Translations under genes and position numbers: made by a program
Notes under the pieces: generated by a model
Told to the model about the DNA's origin: nothing
The model's database searches: none
The model's input: only the letters and a program-made list of their open reading frames with translations
Source: Buchnera aphidicola (Cinara curvipes)
GTDB lineage: Bacteria > Pseudomonadota > Gammaproteobacteria > Enterobacterales > Enterobacteriaceae
DNA length: 64,000 bases
Assembly: GCF_900698915.1 (NCBI RefSeq)
Contig: NZ_LR217710.1
Location: 186,001-250,000 of the forward strand
Direction: 5' to 3'
Shown: positions 52,006-62,758 of the stretch, one piece after another
How positions within the stretch are numbered: the first letter of the stretch is position 1
Layout of the letters: the number at the start of each line of letters is the position of its first letter

Positions 52006-52453
52006 TAAAAACCATTTATATTTTAAAATGGGGCGTAATAACAAAATATGTAAGTAATGATATGCTGTCTATTTAAAAATTAATTAATGTATAATTAACT
52101 ATTTTTATAAAAAATCTTTAATATAAAAAATATCATAAGATTATTCTAAAAAAACTTCTTTTTAAAAAAAAAGATATCTGTTTTTTCAAATAATTTTTAT
52201 ATAAAATAATATCCAATTATCTTTAAAAATATTTATAAAAACAATTATATACAAATATATATACAAATATATAAATTTTAAAAATATTATTAAATAAAAA
52301 TATTTAAATTTTTTATTTATTTAGAAATTTAAAAAAATAAATTTATATAATTAAATAATAAAGAAATTTTAAAATAATACTTATTATTTTTTATAATATT
52401 TTTATATAAACTAAAAATGGTTATTAATTATTAAAATAATTTTATATATTAAT
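52006..52453. other. Gene-free stretch between aroA and rpsA, where cmk would be expected
   Basis: With the promoter region, 529 bases separate aroA from rpsA. In E. coli and, as far as I recall, larger Buchnera genomes, cmk (CMP kinase) lies here. No Walker A motif or other cmk sequence is recognisable. A small island with TGGGGCG (52029-52035) stands about 25 bases upstream of the rpsA -35 box and is out of character with the surrounding A/T. Confidence 0.6.
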
Positions 52454-53740
52454 TTAATAATGACAAATTGAATAAAATTTTTCAAAAAACAAAGGAAAAG
52501 TTTTATTTACACATGCTGGATTTAATAAAGTTATAGGTACTCCAGACAAAGAAACTAAAGAAAAACACATAGCTATTCGATGATCATTGTATGTATTTAT
52601 TGTAGCATGTAAAAATTTTTTTACTGGATGAATTATTATAAAATCAGCTCCTTCTTGAACTTGAGCTCCAATTTTTTTTAATTCAGTAGTCATTGCATAT
52701 AAACGATCTGTTTCTTTAACTCTCCAGTTATATATATTCTTAACATGTACAAATGTATTAGAAAACAAACCTAACATTGCAATTGTCATAGCTGCATCTG
52801 GAATGTGATTACAATCTATTGTAATACCAAATAAATTATTTTTCTTACAAATTAAAGAATTTTTATTCCAAATTATAGAAGCTCCCATTTTCTTTAAAAT
52901 ATTAACAAAATCTATATCCCCTTGTATACTATCTTTTTTTATACCATTTATTTTAACAGAACCTCCTTTTATTGCAGCGGCTGCTAAAAAATAGGTAGCT
53001 GAGGAAATATCACTTTCTATAAAATACTCTCCGGGAGAAATATATTTTTGATTTCCTTTAATATAAAAATATTTATAATTATCTAAAACATCTACTATAA
53101 TTCCAAATTTTTTCATTAAATTAATAGTTAAATCAATATATGGTTTAGATACTAAATTACCTTCTACAATAATTTTTGTATCTAATTGAGCTAAAGGAAC
53201 TGCCATTAATAAAGAACTTAAAAATTGACTTGATATAGTTCCATTAACAGTTATTTCTCCCCCCAAAAAACCCCCTTTTATATACACAGGAAAATACTCT
53301 CTTTTATTTAAATAACTTATATTTGCTCCTCCTTTTTGTAAAGAATCTACTAAATGAAAAATTGGTCTTTCTTTCATTCTATCATCACCAGTTAAAATTA
53401 TTTTATTTTTTTTTAAGGATAGAACTGCTAATAATGGCCGAATAGCAGTCCCTGCGTTACCTAAAAATAATGTAATTTTTTTTTTTGAAAATAAAGGACC
53501 AGAAACACCTTTTATTTCACATGTTGATTTACTTTTATTTAAAAAAAATGATATACCTAATTTTGATAATGCATTTAACATATGATTAACATCATCACTA
53601 TATAATAAATTTTTCAAAATTGTATTTCCGGTAGATAATGCAGATAATAGCAATACTCGATTCGAAATACTTTTTGAACCAGGTAAATTTAATTCACCAT
53701 TAATATATTTTACTGGTTTTAAAGTTAAACTCTTTTTCAT
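52454..53740 (-). CDS. aroA: 3-phosphoshikimate 1-carboxyvinyltransferase (EPSP synthase)
   Basis: Sixth step of the shikimate route, which leads to chorismate and so to tryptophan, phenylalanine and tyrosine supplied to the host. It has 428 residues (E. coli 427). Conserved blocks: LPGSKSISNRVLLLSALSTG, LFLGNAGTAIRPLLAV (substrate loop), DDRMKERPI, SSQFLSSLLMA, and DHRIAMCFSL near the end. It follows serC by 55 bases, the E. coli serC-aroA operon. Confidence 0.98.
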   Translation of the reverse strand: MKKSLTLKPVKYINGELNLPGSKSISNRVLLLSALSTGNTILKNLLYSDDVNHMLNALSKLGISFFLNKSKSTCEIKGVSGPLFSKKKITLFLGNAGTAIRPLLAVLSLKKNKIILTGDDRMKERPIFHLVDSLQKGGANISYLNKREYFPVYIKGGFLGGEITVNGTISSQFLSSLLMAVPLAQLDTKIIVEGNLVSKPYIDLTINLMKKFGIIVDVLDNYKYFYIKGNQKYISPGEYFIESDISSATYFLAAAAIKGGSVKINGIKKDSIQGDIDFVNILKKMGASIIWNKNSLICKKNNLFGITIDCNHIPDAAMTIAMLGLFSNTFVHVKNIYNWRVKETDRLYAMTTELKKIGAQVQEGADFIIIHPVKKFLHATINTYNDHRIAMCFSLVSLSGVPITLLNPACVNKTFPLFFEKFYSICHY

Positions 53741-53795
53741 AATAAATATTATCCTCTAATAAATAAATCTTTATATATTTTATAAAAGTATTTTT

Positions 53796-54884
53796 TTAAC
53801 CAAATTTTTTTTCAAAAAATTTCATGAATTTAATAAGAGATTTTACTCCTTGAATAGGCATAGCATTATAAATAGATGCTCTAATTCCTCCTATAATAGA
53901 ATGACCTTTTAGTCCAAATAATCCATATTTTTCAGATTGTTTAAGAAATATATTTGTTAAGTTTTTTTCTTGTAAATGAAATGTAACATTCATACGTGAC
54001 TGATTAGGTGGTGATATATAATTTTTATAAAAATCAGTAGAATCTAAATATTTATATAAAATTTTTGCTTTTTGTTTATTAATTTTTTCTATAATATTTA
54101 AACCTCCTAAATTTTTTATCCATTTAAATACTAATCCTGAAACATACCATGAAAATACACTAGGTGTATTTATCATAGATTTAGATTTTATTAATAAATT
54201 ATAATTTAAAATAGAAGGAATTTTGTTATTTAAATTAAATAATAAATCATTACGAATAATTACAACTGTAATACCAGCCGGACCAATGTTTTTTTGAGCA
54301 CAAGCATATATAATACCATACTTTTTTATATCAATTTTACGTGATAAAATAGTAGAAGAAAAATCTCCTACTATAATTTTATTATAAAATTCCGGTTCTT
54401 CAAAAATCTCTATTCCTTCAATTGTTTCATTTGGACAATAATGCAAATATGTATTTTTAGATGAAATTTTCCAATATTTAGCAGATTGAATACATATTTT
54501 TTTATTGTTTGTTAATTTTCGAACATTAATAATATTCGGTCTACAATATTTTTTTGCTTCTTCTGCGGCAGATAAAGACCAATATCCACTATTAATATAA
54601 TCTGGTTGTATAAATTTTTTAATAAAATTTAATGGTATAGCAGAAAATTGCCCTCTAGCTCCACCGTGACAAAATAAAATATTATAATTTTCAGGTATAT
54701 TTAATATATTTCGAAAATTTTTTTCAATTTGTATTGTTTTTTCTATAAAACTTTGACTACGATGACTAACTTCAAGAATTGAAAAATTAGAATTATTCCA
54801 ATTAAGAAAATTTTTTTTTATTTTTAATAAAACTGATTGAGGGAGAATAGCTGGACCTGGATTAAAATTATATATTATAGACAT
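53796..54884 (-). CDS. serC: Phosphoserine aminotransferase
   Basis: PLP enzyme of serine biosynthesis. It has 362 residues from ATG 54884 (MSIIYNFNPGPAILP), the E. coli length; a TTG four codons upstream is not needed. The PLP lysine is in ACAQKNIGPAGITV; other signatures are EVSHRSQSF, ILFCHGGARGQFSAIP and SRMNVTFHL. First gene of serC-aroA. Serine made here feeds GlyA and TrpB. Confidence 0.97.
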   Translation of the reverse strand: MSIIYNFNPGPAILPQSVLLKIKKNFLNWNNSNFSILEVSHRSQSFIEKTIQIEKNFRNILNIPENYNILFCHGGARGQFSAIPLNFIKKFIQPDYINSGYWSLSAAEEAKKYCRPNIINVRKLTNNKKICIQSAKYWKISSKNTYLHYCPNETIEGIEIFEEPEFYNKIIVGDFSSTILSRKIDIKKYGIIYACAQKNIGPAGITVVIIRNDLLFNLNNKIPSILNYNLLIKSKSMINTPSVFSWYVSGLVFKWIKNLGGLNIIEKINKQKAKILYKYLDSTDFYKNYISPPNQSRMNVTFHLQEKNLTNIFLKQSEKYGLFGLKGHSIIGGIRASIYNAMPIQGVKSLIKFMKFFEKKFG

Positions 54885-54967
54885 ATTTTTCACCAATATT
54901 ATTTTTATTTTTTTTAAACATTCTAAATAAAATCTAAATTTTTTATTTTTATTAAAAAAAAAGATTT

Positions 54968-56281
54968 TTATTTAAATGGTTTTAAAAATTTTATACCATC
55001 CATATATGGATATTGTAATACTTTTGGTACAGCTATTTTACCATTTGAACATTGAAAATTCTCTAAAATAGCAGCTAAAGTTCTTCCGACCGCTAATCCA
55101 GAACCATTAAGAGTATGTAAAAAACAATTTTTCTTCTTTTTATAATCTTTATATCTAGCATTTATTCTTCTAGATTGAAAATCTCCGGTTAAAGAACATG
55201 AAGATACCTCTCGATATAATTTTTGTTCTGGAAACCATACTTCTAAATCGTATGTTTTTTGAGAAGAAAAACCTAATTCTCCAGTACAAAGTAATATTTT
55301 TCTATATGGTAATTTTAATAACTGTAATATTTTTTCTGCATGTCTTGTTAATATTTCTAGTGTTTCCTCAGATTTTTTAGGATGTACAATTTGTATAATT
55401 TCAACTTTATCAAACTGACGATTTCTAATTAATCCTTTAACATTTTTTCCATAAGTATTAACTTCTGCTCGAAAACAAGAACTCAGAGCTGTAAATTTTA
55501 AAGGTAATTCATTAGGTAAAATTATTTTATTTCGTACTAAATTAATTAAAGGTACTTCTGATGTAGGTATTAAAAATAAATTATTATATTTATTTTTTTG
55601 ATAATTGTTGTGCATAGAATATGTATGAAATAAATCTTTTTTAAATTTAGGTAATTGTCCTGTACCATACATAGATTGTTCTTTAACAATATAAGGTACA
55701 TATACTTCCTCATATCCATGTAATTTAGTTTGTACATCTAACATAAATTGACCTAAAGCACGATGTAATTGAGCAACAGATCCTTTTATTATCGTATATC
55801 CTGATCCTGAAATAACAGAAGCTGTTTTCCAGTCTAATCCTTTCAATTTATTTCCAATTTCTATATGATTCATAATAGAAAAATTATATTTTTTTTTTTT
55901 TCCCCAATGATAAATTTCTTTATTATTTTTATCTCCTGTACCGACAGGTATATCTTTATATGGTATATTGGGAACAACACTTAACATTTTATATATTTTT
56001 TTTTTAACTTTTTCTAGTTTTTTTTTTAAACATTCAATAAAATTACGAGAATAAATAAGTTGATTTTTAAAAATATCAATTTCATGATAAATACTTTTTC
56101 TATATAATAGATGTTTAGATAATCTTTTATGTTCTGATATTTTTATTTCACTATTTATTTGTAATTTTTTGCGTTTTTGCTCTAAATTTTTAAATTTAGC
56201 TACATCTAATAAAAAATTTCTTTTTTTTAATTGCTCTTTAAAAAAAGAGTAGTTTTTTTTAATTTTGTTAAAATTTAACAT
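54968..56281 (-). CDS. serS: Seryl-tRNA synthetase
   Basis: Class II synthetase for tRNA-Ser. It has 437 residues (E. coli 430). An N-terminal coiled-coil arm (about 30-105, charged and Lys-rich) reaches the tRNA variable loop. Motif 2 is LSSCFRAEVNTYGKNVKGLI, followed by NRQFDKVEI; motif 3 is HTLNGSGLAVGRTLAAILEN. It lies 71 bases upstream of serC in the same direction. Confidence 0.97.
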   Translation of the reverse strand: MLNFNKIKKNYSFFKEQLKKRNFLLDVAKFKNLEQKRKKLQINSEIKISEHKRLSKHLLYRKSIYHEIDIFKNQLIYSRNFIECLKKKLEKVKKKIYKMLSVVPNIPYKDIPVGTGDKNNKEIYHWGKKKKYNFSIMNHIEIGNKLKGLDWKTASVISGSGYTIIKGSVAQLHRALGQFMLDVQTKLHGYEEVYVPYIVKEQSMYGTGQLPKFKKDLFHTYSMHNNYQKNKYNNLFLIPTSEVPLINLVRNKIILPNELPLKFTALSSCFRAEVNTYGKNVKGLIRNRQFDKVEIIQIVHPKKSEETLEILTRHAEKILQLLKLPYRKILLCTGELGFSSQKTYDLEVWFPEQKLYREVSSCSLTGDFQSRRINARYKDYKKKKNCFLHTLNGSGLAVGRTLAAILENFQCSNGKIAVPKVLQYPYMDGIKFLKPFK

Positions 56282-56607
56282 AGCACCTAGATCTTTTAAC
56301 CTGTAAATTTTTAAGAAAAATATAAGTATTTATTAGGCATATATTTTAAGTATAAAAATTATTTAATTAATTAAATTAATAAATAAAATATATTTTTTAA
56401 TTTTTTATAATAAAAATTTAAATAAATATTTAATAAAAATAAATATATATAATATATAATTTTTATAATTACAAAAATATCGAAATAATAAAATTATATC
56501 ATATAATAATAATTCTATTATTATACACAAATACTAATTTTATTATATTAACTATTTTTATTTAAAAATATTTTAAATAAAAACATATTTTTAAAAATAG
56601 GTATATT
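56282..56607. other. 326-base gene-free divergent region between serS and trxB
   Basis: Nearly pure A/T; no RNA gene or open frame of note. It must carry the promoters of both genes, but no clear -35 box is seen. Confidence 0.6.
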
Positions 56608-57573
56608 ATGAAAAAAACAGAAAATACAAATGTACAATTAATTATTATAGGATCTGGTCCAGCCGGATATACAGCTGCAATTTATTCTGCTAGAGCTAAT
56701 ATTGACACTATATTAATAACTGGCCCAAAACCTGGAGGACAATTAATACAAACTAATGAAATAGAAAATTGGCCAGGTGATTATAATAATCTTAGTGGAA
56801 TTAAATTAATGGATCGTATGTTAAATCATGTAAAAAAATTTTCTATTAATATTAAAGATGATATTATTAAATCTGTAAATTTTAAAAAATACCCATTTGA
56901 ATTATATGGAGAAGAAAACACTTATTTAAGTAAATCTATTATTATAGCAACCGGATCTTCTACAAAATTATTAAATATTCCTGCAGAAAATATATATATG
57001 GGTAAAGGAATTTCAACTTGTGCAATATGTGACGGATTTTTTTATAAAAATCAAAATGTAGCAGTTGTAGGAGGTGGAAATTCAGCTCTTGAAGAAACAA
57101 TATATTTATCAAATATTGCTCAAAAAATACATTTAATTCATCGTCGTGATCAATTTCGAGCAGATAAAATATTAATTAATCGATTGTATAATCAAATAAA
57201 AAATAATAATAATATTATAATTCACTTTAATTCTTATATTATAGATATATTAGGAAATAATAAAACAGTGAATAAAATTCAAATTTATTCTAAAACTGAA
57301 AGAAAAGAATATCTAATTGATTTATCTGGTTTATTTATTGCTGTTGGTCATGTTCCAAATTCTAAAATATTTTCTAAATATATTGACATTGAAAATAATT
57401 ATGTAAAAATTGGTTATAATAATTTAATGAAAACTCAAACTAGTATACCAGGTATATTTGCTGCTGGTGATATATCAGATAATATTTATAGACAAGCTAT
57501 AACAGCTTCTGCAAGTGGATGTATGGCAGCAATAGATGTAGAAAAATATTTAAGTATTAATAAACATAATTAA
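56608..57573 (+). CDS. trxB: Thioredoxin reductase
   Basis: FAD/NADPH enzyme that reduces thioredoxin. It has 321 residues (E. coli 321). The FAD site is IIGSGPAGYTAAIYSARAN, the redox disulfide STCAICDGFFYKN, the NADPH site VVGGGNSALEETIYLSN, and the C-terminal FAD site PGIFAAGDISDNIYRQAI. A GG-containing site lies 7 bases before the ATG. It is followed by infA (32 bases). Confidence 0.98.
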   Translation: MKKTENTNVQLIIIGSGPAGYTAAIYSARANIDTILITGPKPGGQLIQTNEIENWPGDYNNLSGIKLMDRMLNHVKKFSINIKDDIIKSVNFKKYPFELYGEENTYLSKSIIIATGSSTKLLNIPAENIYMGKGISTCAICDGFFYKNQNVAVVGGGNSALEETIYLSNIAQKIHLIHRRDQFRADKILINRLYNQIKNNNNIIIHFNSYIIDILGNNKTVNKIQIYSKTERKEYLIDLSGLFIAVGHVPNSKIFSKYIDIENNYVKIGYNNLMKTQTSIPGIFAAGDISDNIYRQAITASASGCMAAIDVEKYLSINKHN

Positions 57574-57605
57574 ATATATTTTTAAAATTAATTTAAGGAG
57601 CGTAA

Positions 57606-57821
57606 ATGAAAGAAAAAAGTATAGAAATGCAAGGAGTTGTAATAGATACTTTACCAAATACTATGTTTAAAGTTGAATTAGAAAATAAACATATTATTAT
57701 TGCTCATATATCAGGAAAAATGAGAAAAAATTACATAAGAATTTTAACAGGTGACAAAGTTACTTTAGAAATAACACCGTATGATCTTAGTAAAGGTAGA
57801 ATTATTTTTAGAAGTAGATAA
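57606..57821 (+). CDS. infA: Translation initiation factor IF-1
   Basis: It has 71 residues (E. coli 72) and is the OB-fold factor that binds the 30S A site. Near-identical core: [20 protein letters not shown] and [13 protein letters not shown]. Its ribosome site AAGGAG (57596-57601) is one of the strongest in the window, fitting a highly expressed protein. Probably cotranscribed with trxB. Confidence 0.98.
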   Translation: MKEKSIEMQGVVIDTLPNTMFKVELENKHIIIAHISGKMRKNYIRILTGDKVTLEITPYDLSKGRIIFRSR

Positions 57822-57989
57822 ATTATCTATATAATTTTAATTTTATACAATATAAATAAAATATATTTTTATATAAATTGTATATTATAATAATATTATT
57901 TTTTATTATTAAATTTAATATCTATATATAAAATTATATTTTTATAAAAATATAATTTTTTTTATAAATTAAAAAAAATTAGGATTATT

Positions 57990-59708
57990 ATGCGTACAAA
58001 ATATTGTGGGGAAATAAAATTAAAAGATGTCAATAATATAATTACAATCTGCGGGTGGGTTAACAAAAAAAGATTATTAAAAAACATAATTTTTATTGAT
58101 ATTAGAGATATAACTGGGATTGTACAAGTTGTTTTTAATAAAAACTATAATTCTTGTTTTGATTTAGCTTTAACTTTAAAAAATGATTTTTGTGTACAGA
58201 TTAAAGGGATGGTTGCTATAAAAAAGTTAAAAAAATCACGAAAAGAACAAAGAATAGAAAAAACAATTGAAATTAATGCATTTAAATTAAAAATTTTTAA
58301 TGGTACATTACCTATTCCTTTAGATTATAATAAAATAAATAAAGAAGATATACGATTTAAATTCCGTTATTTAGATTTACGTCGCAGTAAAATGTTAAGA
58401 AATATAAAAATAAGAAGTGACATTACTACATTAATTAGAAAATTTTTCATAAATAAAAATTTTTTAGAAATTGAAACTCCTATTCTTACTAAATCTACTC
58501 CAGAAGGAGCTTCAGACTATTTGGTTAATAGTCGCTTATATCCTGGAAAATATTATGCTCTACCACAATCCCCTCAATTATTTAAACAATTATTAATGAT
58601 ATCAGGAATAGATCGATATTATCAAATTGCAAAATGTTTTCGAGATGAAGATTTAAGATCAGATCGACAACCAGAATTTACACAAATAGATATTGAAATA
58701 GCTTTTAAAAAAACAAAATTTTTACAAAACTTAATAAATAAGTTAATATCTAAACTATGGTTATCTATAAAAGAAGTCAAATTAAGAAAAATTAAGAAAA
58801 TGAGCTATAATGAAAGTTTATTTAAATATGGAACAGATAAACCAGATTTAAGAAATCCTATTCAATTTATCGAATTAAGTAATTTATTTTTAGATGAACA
58901 TTATAAATATTTATTTCCTTGGTTAATAGATAATAAAATAAATAGAATTATCGCTATTAAAATTTCAAATGGAATAAAACTTATTTCTAATAAAAAAATA
59001 AATATCTACAAAAAATTTTCAGAAAAATTAAAAGCAAATCAATTTATATGCATTAAAGTTATTGATATAAAAAATTACATTATAAATGTTCATCAAATTA
59101 TTAATATTAAAATAAAAAAAAATATATTAAAAAAAATATTTTTTAGCACTTCTGTAGATAATGGAGATTTATTATTTATAATAGCAGAAAAAATAAATCT
59201 AGCAAATAAGATATTAAGTGAATTAAGGTTAAAAATAGGAATTGATTTTGAAATAACAGATTTAAAAAAAATATGTCCTATTTGGATTACAGATTTTCCT
59301 TTATTTAAAAGAGATAAAAAAAATAATTTAAAATCTATTCATCATCCATTCACAGCTCCTAAAAATAATATTAAAGATATTTTCTCTATTGATCCATTAA
59401 AAATTATATCTAGCGCATTTGATTTAGTTATTAATGGTTATGAAATAGGAGGAGGTTCTGAAAGAATAAATAATAAAGAAATGCAAAATCAAATTTTTAA
59501 TTTACTTAAAATTAAAAAAAGCACACAAAAAGAAAAATTTGGTTTTTTTCTTAAAGCGTTACAATATGGTACTCCACCTCATTCTGGTTTAGCTTTAGGT
59601 TTAGATCGTTTAACTATGTTATTAACAGAAAGTAATACTATTACAGATGTAATAGCATTTCCAAAAACTAATTCTGCAACTTGTTTAATGACAGGAGCTC
59701 CTTGCTAA
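57990..59708 (+). CDS. aspS: Aspartyl-tRNA synthetase
   Basis: Class II synthetase for tRNA-Asp, whose gene is also in this window. It has 572 residues (E. coli 590). The anticodon-binding OB domain starts [14 protein letters not shown]; motif 1 and the catalytic region contain [14 protein letters not shown]; motif 2 is [20 protein letters not shown]; motif 3 is [15 protein letters not shown]. The bacterial GAD insertion (about 285-410) is present but strongly diverged and lysine-rich. The C-terminus is shortened. Confidence 0.97.
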   Translation: MRTKYCGEIKLKDVNNIITICGWVNKKRLLKNIIFIDIRDITGIVQVVFNKNYNSCFDLALTLKNDFCVQIKGMVAIKKLKKSRKEQRIEKTIEINAFKLKIFNGTLPIPLDYNKINKEDIRFKFRYLDLRRSKMLRNIKIRSDITTLIRKFFINKNFLEIETPILTKSTPEGASDYLVNSRLYPGKYYALPQSPQLFKQLLMISGIDRYYQIAKCFRDEDLRSDRQPEFTQIDIEIAFKKTKFLQNLINKLISKLWLSIKEVKLRKIKKMSYNESLFKYGTDKPDLRNPIQFIELSNLFLDEHYKYLFPWLIDNKINRIIAIKISNGIKLISNKKINIYKKFSEKLKANQFICIKVIDIKNYIINVHQIINIKIKKNILKKIFFSTSVDNGDLLFIIAEKINLANKILSELRLKIGIDFEITDLKKICPIWITDFPLFKRDKKNNLKSIHHPFTAPKNNIKDIFSIDPLKIISSAFDLVINGYEIGGGSERINNKEMQNQIFNLLKIKKSTQKEKFGFFLKALQYGTPPHSGLALGLDRLTMLLTESNTITDVIAFPKTNSATCLMTGAPC

Positions 59709-59821
59709 TAATCAGGTAATTAAAAAAAGATAAAAAAAATTATAATCTTTTATTATTTTTATATAAAAATGTAAAATATATTTATTTTTTTAAAAAGTGT
59801 TTTATTTAAAAATGAGGATAC

Positions 59822-60544
59822 ATGGCTGGACATAGTAAATGGGCAAATACAAAACATAGAAAAAATGCTCAGGATATAAAAAAAAGTAAAATTTTTACTA
59901 AAATAATAAGAGAAATTACACTTTCTAGTAAAAAATATGGATCAGATATAAATAAAAATTTTAAATTAAGAACTATTTTAGAAAAAGCACATACATTTAA
60001 TGTAAGTAAAAAATTAATAAAACAAGCTTTAATAAGAGGTGAAGGAGGAAATAAAAAAAATATTTTTCATACAATGAAATATGCAGGATATGGTCCAAAT
60101 GGAATTGTAATTATTATACACTGTAATACTGATAACAGTAACAGAACAGTGTCAAAAATAAGAAATATATTTTCTTTATATAAAGGAAAACTAACAAAAT
60201 ATAATAATATTAAATATTTATTTAATTTCTTTTATATAATAAAAGTTAATATTAATATACATAATAAAAATATTATTTATAATCTTATAGATGAAAACAA
60301 AATTATATTCTCTAAAAAAAAAAATACAGATTATATAAATCTTACTATAAAAATAAAAAAATTTAAAGAAATAAAAAATATTTTTTTATCTCATTCTATT
60401 ATATTTAGAAATATAAATATATTTATTACTCCTAAAGTAATTCGTTATATTGATCTTATTAATAAAGAAAAAATAATTAATATGATTAATTCATTAAAAA
60501 AATTAAAAGAAACTATTTATATAGCTCATAATATAAATTTATAA
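59822..60544 (+). CDS. yebC: YebC/TACO1-family translation factor
   Basis: It has 240 residues (E. coli 246). The N-terminal domain is very conserved: [20 protein letters not shown], then [13 protein letters not shown] and [15 protein letters not shown]. The middle is diverged and rich in Lys/Ile/Asn. Older annotation calls the family a transcriptional regulator; later work links it to translation of difficult sequences such as proline runs. In E. coli it lies near aspS, as here. Confidence 0.95.
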   Translation: MAGHSKWANTKHRKNAQDIKKSKIFTKIIREITLSSKKYGSDINKNFKLRTILEKAHTFNVSKKLIKQALIRGEGGNKKNIFHTMKYAGYGPNGIVIIIHCNTDNSNRTVSKIRNIFSLYKGKLTKYNNIKYLFNFFYIIKVNINIHNKNIIYNLIDENKIIFSKKKNTDYINLTIKIKKFKEIKNIFLSHSIIFRNINIFITPKVIRYIDLINKEKIINMINSLKKLKETIYIAHNINL

Positions 60545-60955
60545 AAAAAATTTAATATTATTATATTAATTAATTTTTAATTTTAATTTTGTACAAAAGT
60601 ATTTATAAAATTAATTATAAATATTTTACATATTACTTTTATATAAAATTATTTTTAAAAAATATATTTTTATTTTTCTTAATATAGACTATTAACTGAA
60701 TTGACTATATATGATAAACAATTTAATTTTTTATTTAAATTTATTAATATCATAAAATTTTTTTTAAAGCATTATTTTTATAATAAAAATTATTTTTTTA
60801 AAAAGATTATCTTAAATTTTATAAAAAAATATTTTTTTAATATAAAATATTATATATGTTTAGTTATATTTTTATATTTAATAAAATAAATTTGTTTAAT
60901 CATATTTAGTCAAAACAAAAATTATATAGTTTTTATCATAAGTATAAAAATATTT
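60545..60955. other. 411-base stretch between yebC and pykA without a supported gene
   Basis: A 62-codon open frame at 60701-60889 has a composition of only Phe, Lys, Tyr, Ile and Asn, as chance frames in this A/T-rich DNA do, and no ribosome site. In E. coli ruvC, ruvA, ruvB and znu genes lie in this interval; nothing recognisable of them remains. Confidence 0.6.
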
Positions 60956-62395
60956 TTATTTTACATTTAAAATTTTATAAGAATTAACTAATTGAAAATT
61001 ACGTTTTTTATTGTTTTTTATCACAACAATTGTATTATTTTTTTTTAATAATTTCTTATCTTTAAGTAATTGTATTATAGTATTAGTATCATATTTATTT
61101 TTTAATACATTATCTAGATATATTGGAACGACACCTCTATATAATGTTGACAAACGAAGTTTTCTGAAAGAATCAGATATATAAAAAATAGGTAAACCTG
61201 ATGTGATTCTTGAAGCCAATAATGCAATTTTATTAGATGTTAATATAATAAGAATAGCAGAAACATTTTTTAAATGATTGGCTGAATACATTGCTGACAT
61301 AGATATTGTTTCAGCTATATTATCAAATTTTTCATTTAGACGATGTTTAGAAATATTTACACATGGTAATTTTTCAGCACCTATACAGATTTTTGACATA
61401 GTTTGAACAGTAATTTCAGGAAAATCACCTGATGCTGTTTCTGCTGATAACATAACTGCATCTGTTCCATCTAAAACAGAATTAGCTACATCCATAACTT
61501 CAGCTCGTGTTGGAAATGGATTGAAAATCATAGATTCCATCATTTGAGTAGCTGTTATAGCTATCCGGTTTAATTTTCTTGTCATTTTAATTAATTTTTT
61601 TTGTATTCCTATTAATTGATGATCGCCAATTTCAACTCCTAAATCACCTCTAGCGATCATAATTGCGTCAGATTCCAAAATAATATCTTTCATTATTTGA
61701 TCGGAAGATATTGCTTCTGCACGTTCAATTTTAGCAATAATTTTTGCTTTACTTCCAGCTTTTCTTAAAAGTAATCGAGCTTTTTGTAAATCTAAAGCAG
61801 ATCTTGGGAAAGATACAGCTAAATAATCTACATTAATCATAGCTGCTAATTTTATATCTTCTTTATCTTTTTTAGTTAAAGCAGATGCTGACAACCCTCC
61901 TCCAAGTTTATTTAAACCTTTGTTATCTGATAAATATCCACCTATAATTATTTTTGTAAAAACTTTTGTATTGTTTGTTTTTATAACTTTTAATTGTATT
62001 TTTCCATCATCTAATAATAGAATATCATTACAGAATACTTCATTTGGAAGATTAGTATAATTAATACCTACTGAATTTTTATCTCCCTTATTTTTAGGTA
62101 TATTTAAATCTAATAAAAAATTATCTCCATTTTTTAAAAAAACTTTTTTTTCTTTAAAACTAGAAATACGTATTTTAGGACCTTGTAAATCACCTATTAA
62201 TGCTATAGAACAATTTAATTCTTTTTCTATTAATCGAATTTTATTAACTCGATTAATATGATCTTGAGCTATACCATGAGAAAAATTTAATCTTAATACA
62301 TTTACACCTGATTTTATAATTTTTCTTAAAATATTTTTATTATCTGTTGAAGGACCTAGAGTAGAAATAATTTTTGTTCTTCTAATAGAATTCAT
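60956..62395 (-). CDS. pykA: Pyruvate kinase (PykA type)
   Basis: Last glycolytic step, phosphoenolpyruvate to pyruvate with ATP formation. It has 479 residues (E. coli PykA 480). The catalytic lysine is in [11 protein letters not shown], metal residues in [13 protein letters not shown], and substrate loops [11 protein letters not shown] and [18 protein letters not shown]. The C-terminal regulatory domain is present. Assigned to PykA rather than PykF by sequence and by its divergent neighbour zwf, as in E. coli. Confidence 0.97.
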   Translation of the reverse strand: MNSIRRTKIISTLGPSTDNKNILRKIIKSGVNVLRLNFSHGIAQDHINRVNKIRLIEKELNCSIALIGDLQGPKIRISSFKEKKVFLKNGDNFLLDLNIPKNKGDKNSVGINYTNLPNEVFCNDILLLDDGKIQLKVIKTNNTKVFTKIIIGGYLSDNKGLNKLGGGLSASALTKKDKEDIKLAAMINVDYLAVSFPRSALDLQKARLLLRKAGSKAKIIAKIERAEAISSDQIMKDIILESDAIMIARGDLGVEIGDHQLIGIQKKLIKMTRKLNRIAITATQMMESMIFNPFPTRAEVMDVANSVLDGTDAVMLSAETASGDFPEITVQTMSKICIGAEKLPCVNISKHRLNEKFDNIAETISMSAMYSANHLKNVSAILIILTSNKIALLASRITSGLPIFYISDSFRKLRLSTLYRGVVPIYLDNVLKNKYDTNTIIQLLKDKKLLKKNNTIVVIKNNKKRNFQLVNSYKILNVK

Positions 62396-62758
62396 TATAT
62401 ATTAATCCTGTTTATAGTTATATTTAATATTTAAAAAAATAATTAACTTTACTTATTTTTTAATATAAAGATTATTTTAATTAATTTTAAAAAAAAACAC
62501 TTTAATTATATTTATTATAAATATAATAATTTATTATTTTTTTTATTTTATAAAATTTATTATATATAATTAGTTTTTTATTAAAAAATAAAATATAATT
62601 AATTATAAATGAAAAAAACAAAATATATATATTTATATTTAAAAATATTTTATTTTTATTATGATTATTTTTACTTAAAAAAATATAATTTTTTTGTATA
62701 AAAAATAATTTATATAATAATTATATATATTCTTATATATAATATAATAAGGTACCAT
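62396..62758. other. 363-base divergent region between pykA and zwf
   Basis: In E. coli hexR lies between pykA and zwf; here only A/T-rich sequence remains, so this regulator is gone from the locus. No promoter box is convincing. The zwf ribosome site AAGG (62749-62752) marks its right end. Confidence 0.6.

Noticed and set aside
60701..60889. A 62-codon open frame rich in Phe, Lys, Tyr
   Set aside because: No ribosome site or homology, and composition typical of chance frames in A/T-rich DNA. TTGACT at 60701 is also likely chance, since no -10 box or gene follows.
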